Numbered from the stretch's first letter, positions 19,795 through 29,640 are shown. The stretch: 64,000 nucleotides of DNA from Rhodobacterales bacterium HKCCE4037 (GCA_015689645.1 WVSM01000005.1:266229-330228); one strand, 5' to 3'. Translations and numbers: made by a program. The notes: generated by a model from the sequence alone, not told the origin.

Positions 19795-20724
19795 ATGGCC
19801 GAGCCAACCACCCCCCGTTCCTTCCAGGAGATCATCCTGAGGCTCCAGTCCTACTGGGCCGCGAAGGGCTGCGCGATCATGCAGCCCTACGACATGGAGG
19901 TGGGCGCAGGTACATTCCATCCCGCGACGACCCTGCGCTCGCTCGGCTCGAACCCATGGGCCGCGGCTTACGTGCAGCCCTCGCGCCGCCCGACCGACGG
20001 GCGCTACGGCGAGAACCCGAACCGGTTGCAGCATTATTACCAGTACCAGGTGCTCATCAAACCGTCGCCGCCGGATCTGCAGGACCTCTATCTCGGAAGC
20101 TTGCGCGCCATCGGGATCGACACCGACATCCACGATATCCGCTTCGTCGAGGATGATTGGGAATCGCCGACCCTTGGGGCTTGGGGTCTTGGCTGGGAGG
20201 TCTGGTGCGACGGCATGGAAGTCAGCCAGTTCACCTATTTCCAGCAGGTTGGGGGCCATGATTGCCACCCGGTCTCGGGCGAGTTGACCTATGGGCTTGA
20301 GCGTCTGGCGATGTATGTCCTTGGCATCGACCACGTGATGGACATGCCGTTCAACGACCCCGATGCGCCCATCGCGCTGACCTACGGCGATGTTTTCCGC
20401 CAGACCGAGCAGGAATACAGCCGGCACAATTTCGACGTGGCCACGACCGACATGCTGCTGAAGCATTTCGAGGATGCCGAGGCCGAGTGCCGCCAGATCC
20501 TCGATCAGGAGGCCCTCGACCCGAAAACCGGCAAGCGCATTATCATGGCGCACCCCGCCTATGACCAGTGCATCAAGGCCAGCCACATCTTCAACCTGCT
20601 GGACGCGCGTGGCGTGATCTCGGTGACCGAGCGGCAGGCCTATATTGGGCGCGTGCGGGCACTGGCCAAGCTTTGCGCCGATGCCTTCGTGCAGACCGAA
20701 GCCGGAGGCGCGGACGCGGCATGA
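19795..20724 (+). CDS. glyQ: Glycyl-tRNA synthetase alpha subunit
   Basis: Catalytic subunit of the bacterial alpha2beta2 glycyl-tRNA synthetase. The 309-residue length is normal. Family signatures are present: [20 protein letters not shown] at the N-terminus, [37 protein letters not shown], and [13 protein letters not shown]. The ATG at 19795 begins with [11 protein letters not shown]; the frame is open upstream but without homology. Its stop codon overlaps the start of the small membrane protein gene (ATGA), and glyS follows, so the three form one operon. Confidence 0.97.
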   Translation: MAEPTTPRSFQEIILRLQSYWAAKGCAIMQPYDMEVGAGTFHPATTLRSLGSNPWAAAYVQPSRRPTDGRYGENPNRLQHYYQYQVLIKPSPPDLQDLYLGSLRAIGIDTDIHDIRFVEDDWESPTLGAWGLGWEVWCDGMEVSQFTYFQQVGGHDCHPVSGELTYGLERLAMYVLGIDHVMDMPFNDPDAPIALTYGDVFRQTEQEYSRHNFDVATTDMLLKHFEDAEAECRQILDQEALDPKTGKRIIMAHPAYDQCIKASHIFNLLDARGVISVTERQAYIGRVRALAKLCADAFVQTEAGGADAA

Positions 20725-21197
20725 CCTCCGGGCGTCTCCTTGTCATCGTGATCGTCCTCGTGACGGCCGTCTTCGGCATCGCGCTTTGGTGGTTCGTGAA
20801 CTATGCCTATTACGAGGAAACCGACGAGCTAGCCCTTGTGGTGCAGCGCGGGGACGGCACCGGCATCGAGTTGCCTTTGGCCGCCGAGGGCAACGCCGTC
20901 CGCGCCATCGACGCCAGTTCGTCCCCCCTGCGATTCCGCGCGTGCTTCACCCTGCCTACGGAACAGGCGGCTGACCTGCTTGACCAAGCCTTCGCTTACG
21001 ATGATCCAGTCCCCCTTGGCGCGCCAGGCTGGTTCGACTGTTTTGACGCCGTCGCCATCGGCACCGCCATCGAGCGGGACGAAGCGCACGCCTTCCTGAT
21101 CCAACGAGATATAGCCCGCGGGGTAGATCGCGTCGGAGCCCTTTTCCCGGACGGTCGCGGTTACGCATGGCACCAACTCAACGGCACCCTCGAATAA
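20721..21197 (+). CDS. Small one-TM protein between glyQ and glyS (possibly DUF6446)
   Basis: The 158-residue protein has one N-terminal membrane anchor ([20 protein letters not shown]) and a soluble, probably periplasmic domain with two Cys (RACFTLP and DCFDAV) and a Trp/His-containing end. The ATG overlaps the glyQ stop codon, which indicates translational coupling. A small protein at this place is, as I recall, a conserved feature of Rhodobacterales and may be the DUF6446 family; this is from memory. Its function is unknown, and nothing in it looks like an RNA-binding or synthetase domain. Confidence 0.7.
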   Translation: MTSGRLLVIVIVLVTAVFGIALWWFVNYAYYEETDELALVVQRGDGTGIELPLAAEGNAVRAIDASSSPLRFRACFTLPTEQAADLLDQAFAYDDPVPLGAPGWFDCFDAVAIGTAIERDEAHAFLIQRDIARGVDRVGALFPDGRGYAWHQLNGTLE

Positions 21198-21261
21198 CCC
21201 CGCCTTGCCGAACGGACACACCGCGCGATAGACCGCGCCAGACGCTTACAGGATCGACCCG

Positions 21262-23502
21262 ATGCCCGACCTTCTTCTGGAACTCTTCTCCGAGGAAATC
21301 CCCGCCCGCATGCAGGCACGCGCCGCCGACGACCTGAAAAAGCTGGTCACGGACGGTCTGGTCGAGGCCGGTCTGACCTATGCCTCCGCCGGGGCATTCG
21401 CCACGCCGCGCCGTCTGGTGCTGACCGTCGAGGGGCTGACCGACGCGTCGCCGACCACAACCGAGGAACGCCGCGGCCCGAAGGTCGGCGCGCCCGACAA
21501 GGCCATCGAAGGCTTCCTGCGCGGGGCAGGGGTTTCGCGCGAGGACCTTGTGGAACGGGAAGAAAAGAAGGGTGCGTTCTACTTCGCGAAGGTGACGACC
21601 GAAGGCCGCCCCGCCGCCGCCATCATCGCCGATGTGGTTCCGGGTGTGATCCGCGCCTTCCCTTGGCCCAAATCCATGCGCTGGGGGACGGGAAGCCTGC
21701 GGTGGGTTCGCCCGTTGCAGTCGATCCTGTGCATCCTCACCGATGAAAACGGGGCCGAGACCGTGCCGTTCGAGGTCGACGGCTTCGCCGCCGGCAACAC
21801 CACCGAGGGCCACCGCTTCATGGCGCCGGGTCGTTTCACTGTCTCCTCCTTCGAGGATTTCGAGGCCAAGCTGCGTGCCGCGAAAGTTGTCCTTTCGCCC
21901 GAGGCGCGTGCCGACACGATCTGGCATGATGCCACCAACATGGCCTTCGCCGCCGGGCTGGAAGTGGTTGAAGACAAGGGCCTTCTGGCGGAGGTCGCGG
22001 GGCTCGTCGAATGGCCCGTGGTATTGATGGGCGAGATCGGGAAAGAGTTTCTCGATCTGCCGCCGGAGGTGCTGCAGACGTCGATGCGTGAGCACCAGAA
22101 ATTCTTCTCGGTGCGCAATCCGGCGACGGGCCGGATCGAGCGGTTCATCACCGTCGCCAACCGTGAAACCGCCGACGAAGGCGCCACGATCATCGCGGGC
22201 AACGCCAAGGTGCTGTCGGCACGCCTGGCGGACGCGAAATTCTTCTGGGACAACGATCTGCGCATCGCCCGCGACGGCATGGGCGCGTGGCGCGACGGGC
22301 TGAAAAACGTCACCTTCGAACGCCGCCTCGGCACGCAGGCCGAGCGGGTGGACCGCATCGCCGCACTGGCGCGCGAGATCGCACCGCTGGTCGGCGCGGA
22401 CCCCACGGCCGCGGAGACCGCCGCGAAGATCGCCAAGGCGGACCTGAACTCGGAAATGGTCTACGAATTCCCGGAACTCCAAGGGGTTATGGGCCGCTAC
22501 TACGCATTGGAGGCGGGCCTGGACCCCGCCATCGCCGCCGTTGCGCAGGAGCACTACGCCCCCCTCGGCCCCACCGATGATGTTCCCACTGCGCCGCTTT
22601 CTGTCGCTGTCGCACTGGCCGACAAGATCGATCTGCTGACGGGGTTCTGGGCGATTGACGAGAAACCCACCGGATCGAAAGACCCCTTTGCGCTGCGGCG
22701 GGCGGCGTTGGGGGTGATACGGATCGTGTTGGATAACAATTTAAGGATCCAGCTCTTGGGCATTTTGAACCGTGCCGGCGACATCCACTATCAACCACAC
22801 CTGTATAATCTCCTTCAGGAGGCACGCGAGCAAGACGCCCGACTTGCGAAAATGCTTGGGATTCCGCTTAAGGCGCTGCCGCTTGCCCGGGAGATTATCA
22901 GTTCTGAATTACCGCGAGAGGAAACAAAACGGAAAATTTGGTTGGATTTGAATCTTGAGGATATCGAAGATCCCGACCTTGACCTCCTCGCCTTCTTCCA
23001 CGACCGCCTCAAGGTCCACCTGCGCGCGGAAGATATCCGCCATGACGTGATCGACGCCGCGCTGTCGAAGCCGCCGACCGACGACCTGACCCTTGTCGTG
23101 GCCCGCGCCCGCGCGCTACAGGCCTTCCTCGACACGCCGGACGGCGAGAACCTGATCCAGGGCTACAAACGCTCCGCCAATATCCTCGCTCAGGCCGAGG
23201 AGAAGGACGGCGTCGAATACCGCTACGGGGCGGATGCCAAATTCGCCGAAACAGACGAGGAGCGCGCTTTGTTCGCTGCGCTCGACTCCGCCAATGCGGC
23301 GATCAAACCGGCGATGTCCGACGAACGCTTCGCCGAAGCCATGGCCGAGATGGCCAAGCTGCGCGGCCCCATCGACGCCTTCTTCGAGGCGGTTCAGGTC
23401 AACGCCGCCAACGAGATCGTGCGCCGGAACCGACTCAACCTGCTCCACGACATCACCGAGACCTGCGGAACCATCGCCGACCTGTCGCGAATCGAGGGGT
23501 GA
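21262..23502 (+). CDS. glyS: Glycyl-tRNA synthetase beta subunit
   Basis: The 746-residue beta subunit binds tRNA-Gly with its HD-like and anticodon-binding domains. Family landmarks are MPDLLLELFSEEIPARM at the start, FPWPKSMRWG, the IAREHQKFF-like segment (SMREHQKFFSV), ADKIDLLTGFWAIDEKPTGSKDPFALRRAALG, and the C-terminal NRLNLLHDITETCG. Between the segment with GVIRIVLDN and the one with LLAFFHDRLKVHLR there is an extra stretch of about 75 residues (near 495-570, bases 22741-22980) that is visibly richer in A and T and uses codons such as TTA, AAT and ATT that the rest of the gene avoids. Confidence 0.96.
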   Translation: MPDLLLELFSEEIPARMQARAADDLKKLVTDGLVEAGLTYASAGAFATPRRLVLTVEGLTDASPTTTEERRGPKVGAPDKAIEGFLRGAGVSREDLVEREEKKGAFYFAKVTTEGRPAAAIIADVVPGVIRAFPWPKSMRWGTGSLRWVRPLQSILCILTDENGAETVPFEVDGFAAGNTTEGHRFMAPGRFTVSSFEDFEAKLRAAKVVLSPEARADTIWHDATNMAFAAGLEVVEDKGLLAEVAGLVEWPVVLMGEIGKEFLDLPPEVLQTSMREHQKFFSVRNPATGRIERFITVANRETADEGATIIAGNAKVLSARLADAKFFWDNDLRIARDGMGAWRDGLKNVTFERRLGTQAERVDRIAALAREIAPLVGADPTAAETAAKIAKADLNSEMVYEFPELQGVMGRYYALEAGLDPAIAAVAQEHYAPLGPTDDVPTAPLSVAVALADKIDLLTGFWAIDEKPTGSKDPFALRRAALGVIRIVLDNNLRIQLLGILNRAGDIHYQPHLYNLLQEAREQDARLAKMLGIPLKALPLAREIISSELPREETKRKIWLDLNLEDIEDPDLDLLAFFHDRLKVHLRAEDIRHDVIDAALSKPPTDDLTLVVARARALQAFLDTPDGENLIQGYKRSANILAQAEEKDGVEYRYGADAKFAETDEERALFAALDSANAAIKPAMSDERFAEAMAEMAKLRGPIDAFFEAVQVNAANEIVRRNRLNLLHDITETCGTIADLSRIEG

Positions 23503-23653
23503 GGCGCGTTAACCATTGATGCTGCGCCGCGGCGATCACGTTTCTTTGCATTTGCAGAAAAAACGCAATGAATCCGGTGCGGCCGCGATGGCTTAACTGG
23601 ACACAAGGCCCTCCGGTTGTATCTTGCATAGGAATTACACCGGAGCCGAGCCC

Positions 23654-26197
23654 ATGCTCACGACGCCCGATTTCGTCGAGATTACCCCAACAGCCGATAT
23701 CCGCAAGGACCGTCATGGCAACCGCGCGAAGTGTTTGCAGCGGCTGATCCGGCTTGATCTTCCGGTGCCCCATACCGTTGCGCTCAGCTTCGATACGGTG
23801 CGCGCGATCGCTGACGGGCGCATGCCCGATCTGGAGGCCTTGGTTGGCGTGTTCGGCAAGGGCGCGCTTCTGTCCGTCAGATCCTCGTCGGAGATGCACG
23901 ATTGGGGCGGGCCGGGCACGATCCTGAACATCGGCATGGGCGACGAGGTCGCCGCCTGCATGGCCGAAACCCACGGACAGGACGTCGCCGATGCGGCCTA
24001 TACGGCTTTCATCCGCACGTATGCCGTCGACGTGCACCGCCTCGACGCCGACGAATTCGAAGGTCCGATCACGCCGCGCCTGGCCAAGGAAGCCTACGAA
24101 TCCGAGATGGAAGAGCCGTTTCCCCAGGACCCGACCGTGCAACTGGCCGAGGTTCTGCGCTCTATGGCGCGGGCCTGGGACGGCACGACCGCACGCCTGT
24201 TGCGACAGGCGCAGGGTGCACCGGCAGATGCGGGGCTTGGCCTTGTGGTGCAGAAGATGGCGCTTGGGCCGGGTCGTGGCATCTCGGGCGGCGGCGTTGT
24301 GCAATATGTTTCGTCGGAAACCGGCGAGCCGCGGGTCACTGGCCGTTACCTGCCACGAGGGCAGGGGCGCGCCGCACTGACCGATGGTGAAGCGCAGTAT
24401 ATAGAAAGCGACCCGCGCGGCCCCGCGCTGGAAGATGTCGCGCCAGAACAGGTGAAGGCGCTGCGCGAGGCGGCGACCCTGATGCGGAAACGTCTGCGCG
24501 AAGAAATGCAGACGGAATTCACCCTGATGGACGGTGAGTTGTCGATCCTCGATGCCGTCCGTGCCCCCCGGTCCGCGCGCGCTGAAGTGACGATTGCCGT
24601 GGCGCTGGCCGAGGACGGGGTCATCCCGAAAGACGAAGCGCTGATGCGCATCCCCCCGTTCACGCTCAACAGTCTTCTGCACCGCCAGATCGCGGCGGGC
24701 GTGGACCGGGACCTGCTGACGACCGGTGTGGCCGCCGCCCCAGGTGCGGCCTCCGGCAAGATCGTTTTCTCGTCCTCCGCCGCGCAGGCCGCTGCCGCCA
24801 AGGGCGAGCCCTGCATTCTCGTCCGGCGTGAAACCAGCCCGGAAGATATCCGCGGCATGCACGCCGCTCAGGCCATCCTGACCGAGCGTGGCGGCGCCTC
24901 GTCCCATGCCGCCGTGATCGCACGCGGTCTCGGCTTGCCCTGCGTGTCCGGGGCCACACGTCTGCAACTGGATCTGCGCAAGAAAACCCTGACGGTCCCT
25001 GGCCGAAAGGTTTTCCATGAGGGCGATATCATCACCATCGACGGCAGCGCGGGCGAAGTGCTCGCCGGGGCCGTTCGCATGGTCGAGCCCGCCCTTGGCG
25101 GAGCTTTCGCCACGCTGATGGATTGGGCCGACGGGGCGCGCGATATCGGTGTGCGCGCCAATGCCGACACGCCCGAGGATGCCGCGATGGCGCACCGTTT
25201 CGGCGTCGACGGGATCGGCCTGTGCCGGACCGAGCACATGTTCTTCGATCCGGTCCGCCTGACCGTGATGCGTGAGATGATTTTCGCCGAGAATGCCGGC
25301 GACCGTGCCGCGGCGCTTGAACGGCTGCTTCCGATGCAGCGCGGCGATTTCATCGAGTTGTTCAAATTGATGCGCGGCCAGCCGGTCACGATCCGCCTGT
25401 TCGATCCGCCCTTGCACGAATTCCTGCCAGGTGACCGGGAAGGCACCCGTGCCTTGGCCGAGGCGCTTGACCTGCCGGTGAGCCGCGTGGCGTCCCGCAT
25501 CGAAAACTTGCAGGAATTCAACCCGATGCTGGGGCTTCGCGGGGTCAGGCTCGGCGTGACCGTGCCCGAGATCTACGAAATGCAGGCCCGCGCCATTTTC
25601 GAGGCGACGATCAAGGTGTCCAAGAAGGGTGCGCCGGTTGTGCCCGAGATCATGATCCCTCTGGTCTCCGCCCGCCGTGAGGTGGAACTGGTGAAAGCCC
25701 GGATCGACGGTATCGCGTCGGAGGTACGGTCCCGATCCGGCGTGGACTTCGAATACCGCCTTGGCGTCATGGTCGAAACGCCCCGCGCGGCCTTGCGGGC
25801 GGGCGAGATTGCCGAGCATTCCGCTTTCCTGTCGTTCGGGACGAACGACTTGACCCAGATGACCTATGGCCTGTCGCGCGACGACGCCGGGCGCTTCATG
25901 TCGATCTACGTCCAGCAGGGCGTTTTCCCCGAGGATCCGTTCCGTGAACTTGACGTCGACGGGGTGGGCGAGCTGCTTTTGCTCGGGTCGGAACGGGGGC
26001 GCGCGGCGCGTCCGGACCTGACCCTGGCGCTGTGCGGTGAGCACGGTGGCCACCCCGATGCGGTCGACTTCTCGCGCAGGGCTGGCTTCAACTACGTCTC
26101 CTGTTCGCCTTTCCGGGTTCCGGTGGTCAAACTCGCGGCGGCGCAATTTGCCATTAGAGACAAGGGCTTGCCTGACGAGGTTGAAGTCCTGCATTAA
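23654..26197 (+). CDS. Pyruvate phosphate dikinase paralogue with altered nucleotide site
   Basis: The 847-residue protein follows the PPDK layout: N-terminal nucleotide domain (about 1-310), central swivelling His domain with His418 in GGASSHAAVIARG, and C-terminal PEP/pyruvate barrel with CRTEHMFF, LCGEHGG and the catalytic Cys817 in VSCSPFRVP. The His and PEP domains look intact. The nucleotide domain is not standard: the positions of ATP ligands Gln335 and Arg337 of Clostridium symbiosum PPDK are Asp300 and Val302 here, and the canonical FTRNPSTGE loop reads VQYVSSETGE. The Thr two before the catalytic His is Ser416. It may be a PEP-dependent phosphotransfer protein rather than a true dikinase. 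The start at 23654 gives MLTTPDFVEI. Confidence 0.8.
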   Translation: MLTTPDFVEITPTADIRKDRHGNRAKCLQRLIRLDLPVPHTVALSFDTVRAIADGRMPDLEALVGVFGKGALLSVRSSSEMHDWGGPGTILNIGMGDEVAACMAETHGQDVADAAYTAFIRTYAVDVHRLDADEFEGPITPRLAKEAYESEMEEPFPQDPTVQLAEVLRSMARAWDGTTARLLRQAQGAPADAGLGLVVQKMALGPGRGISGGGVVQYVSSETGEPRVTGRYLPRGQGRAALTDGEAQYIESDPRGPALEDVAPEQVKALREAATLMRKRLREEMQTEFTLMDGELSILDAVRAPRSARAEVTIAVALAEDGVIPKDEALMRIPPFTLNSLLHRQIAAGVDRDLLTTGVAAAPGAASGKIVFSSSAAQAAAAKGEPCILVRRETSPEDIRGMHAAQAILTERGGASSHAAVIARGLGLPCVSGATRLQLDLRKKTLTVPGRKVFHEGDIITIDGSAGEVLAGAVRMVEPALGGAFATLMDWADGARDIGVRANADTPEDAAMAHRFGVDGIGLCRTEHMFFDPVRLTVMREMIFAENAGDRAAALERLLPMQRGDFIELFKLMRGQPVTIRLFDPPLHEFLPGDREGTRALAEALDLPVSRVASRIENLQEFNPMLGLRGVRLGVTVPEIYEMQARAIFEATIKVSKKGAPVVPEIMIPLVSARREVELVKARIDGIASEVRSRSGVDFEYRLGVMVETPRAALRAGEIAEHSAFLSFGTNDLTQMTYGLSRDDAGRFMSIYVQQGVFPEDPFRELDVDGVGELLLLGSERGRAARPDLTLALCGEHGGHPDAVDFSRRAGFNYVSCSPFRVPVVKLAAAQFAIRDKGLPDEVEVLH

Positions 26198-26360
26198 GGT
26201 CGCGAATCGCAATCCCTAGTAGGCATTTCTGTGCGCGCAACAATATTGAGCGCGGATTTTGTGATTTCTTCAATTTGATGTACCCAACCGCAAAATGGGT
26301 AAGGGGCCGGGGTCCGTCGGGCAGTACGGAGCCATAAGGCGCCCCTAGAAGGGTACGAAA

Positions 26361-27044
26361 ATGACGCATCGGATCTTGGCCGCGTTTGGCGCGGGCCTCA
26401 TCGGTTTGTGCATGACGACCGCGGCGGTGGCGCAGAATGTCTCGGAATTGGACGTGACACTCAGTACCTCGGCCTCGGGCGGTGGGCTTTCGGGGGTACT
26501 GGACCAGCTTATGGGGGTGGAAGCGGCCTCGCTCTCGGGTCTCAACGCCTCGCATCTGCGCAGTCTTGCCTCGCCCTTCTCCGGCGAGCAGGTAGACGAT
26601 CCGCGGATCATGGATGTCGCCGCCCTGATGGCGCTCGATACACCTCAAGGCGATGCTGACTGGCAGTGCCTCACCGAGGCGCTCTATTTCGAAGCCCGGG
26701 GCGAGCCGATCGAAGGCCAGTATGCGGTGGCCGAAGTCATCCTGAACCGCGTCGACCATGCCAATTATCCCAATTCCATTTGCAGCGTGATCAACCAGGG
26801 CACCGGGCGGCAATTCGCGTGCCAGTTCACCTACACATGCGACGGACGACCGGAAGAGATCGCTGATCGGGATGCATGGCACCGCCTCGGCCACATCGCT
26901 CGCATCATGATCGACGGCGCGCCGCGCAACCTGACAGCGGGCGCGACCCACTACCATGCCGATTTCGTAAACCCGCAATGGGCGTCGCTCTACCCGATGA
27001 CCGCGGACATCGGCATCCACCATTTCTACCGACAGCAGTACTGA
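26361..27044 (+). CDS. Cell wall hydrolase, SleB/Hydrolase_2 family
   Basis: The 227-residue exported protein has a signal peptide (ending AAVAQN) and a C-terminal SleB-type domain of about 120 residues. The motifs are CLTEALYFEARGEP, YAVAEVILNRVDHANYP, SICSVINQG, CQFTYTCDG, and GATHYHADFVNPQWA, matching cortex-lytic-type peptidoglycan hydrolases; the Glu in YFEARGE is the likely acid. It probably cleaves periplasmic peptidoglycan. The 163-bp gap upstream is AT-rich and carries its promoter, so it is likely separate from the PPDK-like gene. Confidence 0.88.
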   Translation: MTHRILAAFGAGLIGLCMTTAAVAQNVSELDVTLSTSASGGGLSGVLDQLMGVEAASLSGLNASHLRSLASPFSGEQVDDPRIMDVAALMALDTPQGDADWQCLTEALYFEARGEPIEGQYAVAEVILNRVDHANYPNSICSVINQGTGRQFACQFTYTCDGRPEEIADRDAWHRLGHIARIMIDGAPRNLTAGATHYHADFVNPQWASLYPMTADIGIHHFYRQQY

Positions 27045-27137
27045 GGCGTCGCAACCGGCGCCAAAGCCGCCGCAGGCTTAAGCTTGCGGCGCGTGCGTCG
27101 CATGGTAAACCCGGCCCTGTCGACCGAAAGGGGACCC

Positions 27138-28070
27138 ATGAGCGACGAGATTTCACAAGCCTTCGGCCACCCGTCGGAACGTGCGAAAGCAACGGCAGGA
27201 GATATGCCCCGAGACCGTATCTCGATGACCGATCATATCCGCGAGGTCGAGATCGGCGCCTTCCAGGCCGAGCGTGGCGTGACGCAGAAAATCCGGTTCG
27301 ACGTGGTGGTCGAGGTCGAAACGCGGGCCGAACAGGCGATTGATGACGTCGATCGCATCCTCAGTTACGACACGATTGTCGAAGCCATCGACTCCGCTTT
27401 GCAGGCGGAACGGGTGAACCTTTTGGAAACCCTCGCCGCGCGAATCGCCGATGGCATCCTTGTTCATCCCCTTGCCGCGCGGGTCTTCGTGCGGATCGGC
27501 AAGCTGGATCGCGGACCCTATACCCTTGGCGTCGAAATCGTCCGGACCGCCCCCGAGGGCCGCCGCAAGCTGCGCCTGCTGGCCGATGCTGCGCCCCATC
27601 CCATCGTGGTGTTCCTGTCGAACGCGGCCGTCGCCCGCCCGGACCTCAAGGCACTGCTCGACCGTCTCGAAACCTTCCATGCGCCGTTGATCCTCTGTGT
27701 CGAGGCGCCCGACACGGCCCAACCCGTTGCGGATCATCCGATGCCCCAACGCCGTATCGCGCTTCTGGCCATCGAGCAGGGGGCGTGGGTTCTTGCGGCG
27801 CGCGATCCGCGCTGCGTTGTCGTCGACAGCCGGACCGAGCTCGATTGGGCCATGAAGCATGGCCAGATCAGCGTGTGGGCGCCGTCAAAGCTGGTGCTGG
27901 ACGCAACCGACGGCCCGGCAACGGGCGTGACCGAGCCGCTGGCGCTGACCCGTTGGTTGGCCGAAGCTTTCGAGGCGCGGAGCCTGTTGATGTTCGGGGT
28001 GCCGGATGCGCCCGGCGGATACGCCTATGACGCCATGCCCGACCCGGCGGATCTTACCCGAGACGCATGA
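27138..28070 (+). CDS. folB: Dihydroneopterin aldolase (FolB) with long C-terminal extension
   Basis: FolB makes 6-hydroxymethyl-dihydropterin in folate synthesis. The N-terminal part (about 32-150 of 310) carries the family signs: the Glu of GAFQAERGV, the Tyr of ILSYDTIVEAI, LLETLAARIADGI, and the Lys of RIGKLDRGPY. The roughly 160-residue C-terminal part (PHPIVVFLSNAAVARPDLKA onward) is not part of a normal FolB of about 120 residues and I do not recognise it. folP follows 530 bp later with a minus-strand GNAT gene between. Starting at 27138 gives MSDEISQAFGH; the aldolase domain itself begins near MTDHIREVEIG. Confidence 0.85.
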   Translation: MSDEISQAFGHPSERAKATAGDMPRDRISMTDHIREVEIGAFQAERGVTQKIRFDVVVEVETRAEQAIDDVDRILSYDTIVEAIDSALQAERVNLLETLAARIADGILVHPLAARVFVRIGKLDRGPYTLGVEIVRTAPEGRRKLRLLADAAPHPIVVFLSNAAVARPDLKALLDRLETFHAPLILCVEAPDTAQPVADHPMPQRRIALLAIEQGAWVLAARDPRCVVVDSRTELDWAMKHGQISVWAPSKLVLDATDGPATGVTEPLALTRWLAEAFEARSLLMFGVPDAPGGYAYDAMPDPADLTRDA

Positions 28071-28497
28071 GCAGCCGGCCATCGGGCTGCGTCCCGTCGG
28101 CCTTGAAGCCCGCCTTCTCCATCACCCGGCGTGAGCGTTCGGACGTTTCGGTCACGTAGCCGAAGAATCGCTCTTCCAGAAGCTGGCCGCGCGCGTGATC
28201 GAGCGCCGAGATCAGGAATTCGCTGGCGAGGCCCTGGCCCCAGACCTCCGGCACGAAGTGGAACAGCACCTCCAGCCCGTCGTCGCCGAACCCGATGCGA
28301 AACCCGCCCACGCCGATATCGTGGCCCGCATGGGCCAATGTCCACGGCGCGATCCGATGGCGCCGCCAATCCTGCATATCGCGTTCGAGGTCACTTTTGC
28401 CGCGGTCACCGAAAAGGGAGTCATACAGACCAACGGCCAGCGGGCCCGGCGGGCGGCCGGACAAGCGGATGGTCTGGAATGGATATCGGTCGCCCAT
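28054..28497 (-). CDS. GNAT-family N-acetyltransferase
   Basis: The 147-residue protein has the GNAT fold pattern: a strand pair with DIGVGGFRIGFGDDGLEVLFHF, the acetyl-CoA loop region VPEVWGQGLASEFLISALDHA, and the end motif SERSRRVMEKAGFKADG. It resembles the RimJ/RimL-type Acetyltransf_3 group. Substrate is unknown. The gene is convergent with folB and overlaps its 3' end by 17 bp, and it separates folB from folP. Confidence 0.82.
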   Translation of the reverse strand: MGDRYPFQTIRLSGRPPGPLAVGLYDSLFGDRGKSDLERDMQDWRRHRIAPWTLAHAGHDIGVGGFRIGFGDDGLEVLFHFVPEVWGQGLASEFLISALDHARGQLLEERFFGYVTETSERSRRVMEKAGFKADGTQPDGRLLMRLG

Positions 28498-28602
28498 GGC
28501 GATACCATCTCAGAGAAAACAGGTTTCGGCGAGCGTTGAGTTCATCCAGCCCTTGTCGATTTGAAGACTTGCCTGCCGTGACGGCCCAAGCTACCGGGAC
28601 CC

Positions 28603-29616
28603 ATGAGCCTTTATTACCGTGCCATTCCGTCCTGCGACCCTGCGCGCTCTGCCGATGCGGTACCGCTCGCCGGGGGATGGTGCTGGTTCGACCGGGTCGA
28701 AATCCTGTCCCGGGACGGCCCGGCCGAGAGCGTGCCTGCTGGGGAAATCCCCCCGGAAAGCCTTGAGCGCTTGACCGCTGAGCCGTCAGCCATGGGACCC
28801 CTCTCGCTCGACCGACCGCGCCTTATGGGCATCCTGAACACCACGCCGGACAGTTTCTCGGACGGTGCGCGTTTCTCGGCCTTCGATGATGCGGTTGCCC
28901 ATGCGACCGAGATGGTGGCCGACGGGGCCGACCTGATCGACATCGGCGGGGAATCCACCCGTCCGGGGGCCGCCGAGGTTCCCGTGGACGAGGAAATCGC
29001 GCGCACCGCCCCAGTGATCGCCGCATTGAGCGCCGCCGGCGATACGCTCATCAGCCTCGACACCCGTAAGGCGGCCGTCGCCGAAGCCGGGCTTGCCGCT
29101 GGGGCGGGTGTCATCAATGACGTCGCCGGCTTGCGCTTCGACCCGCGTCTTGCCGACGTCGCTGCGGCATCGGGCAAGCCCTTGATCCTGATGCATTCCA
29201 TCGAGACGCCCGACACCATGCAGGGCGCTGCAGATACCGCCTATTCGGACGTGCTCCTCGATGTCTTTGACGGTCTGGCGGAGGCCATTGCCACGGCGGA
29301 GCGGGCCGGGGTGGCGCGCGCCAAGATAATCGTCGACCCGGGCATCGGCTTCGGCAAGACCGAGGCACAGAACCTCGCCCTGATCGCGCGCCTGTCGCTG
29401 TTTCATTCGCTCGGCTGTCCGATCCTCCTGGGCGTGTCGCGCAAGGGCTTCATCGGGCGCATTTCCGGCGAGGCGCAGGCAGATCGGCGCGGGCCGGGGT
29501 CGGCGGCAATTGGCCTATGGGCGCTGTCTCAGGGCGTTCAAATCCTGCGCGTTCATGATATAGCACTGCACAAACAGGCCATCGACCTTTGGCGCGCGGC
29601 GAACGCGGCGGGCTGA
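28603..29616 (+). CDS. folP: Dihydropteroate synthase
   Basis: Condenses hydroxymethyl-dihydropterin pyrophosphate with p-aminobenzoate; the target of sulfonamides. The TIM-barrel motifs are MGILNTTPDSFSDG, DIGGESTRPGA, GVINDVAGL, DPGIGFGKT and LLGVSRKGFIG. The 337-residue product is about 65 residues longer than E. coli FolP because of an N-terminal segment (MSLYYRAIPSCDPARSADAV onward) before the barrel, which seems usual for this lineage. An alternative ATG at 28792 would give a minimal enzyme, but the upstream region is coding-like. glmM follows after 24 bp. Confidence 0.94.
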   Translation: MSLYYRAIPSCDPARSADAVPLAGGWCWFDRVEILSRDGPAESVPAGEIPPESLERLTAEPSAMGPLSLDRPRLMGILNTTPDSFSDGARFSAFDDAVAHATEMVADGADLIDIGGESTRPGAAEVPVDEEIARTAPVIAALSAAGDTLISLDTRKAAVAEAGLAAGAGVINDVAGLRFDPRLADVAAASGKPLILMHSIETPDTMQGAADTAYSDVLLDVFDGLAEAIATAERAGVARAKIIVDPGIGFGKTEAQNLALIARLSLFHSLGCPILLGVSRKGFIGRISGEAQADRRGPGSAAIGLWALSQGVQILRVHDIALHKQAIDLWRAANAAG

Positions 29617-29640
29617 GCGAATTCGAGGTAAGAGCACGCG

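Noticed and set aside
23453..26212. Minus-strand open frame of about 919 codons
   Set aside because: It is opposite to the PPDK-like gene with low-complexity shadow composition and no motif.
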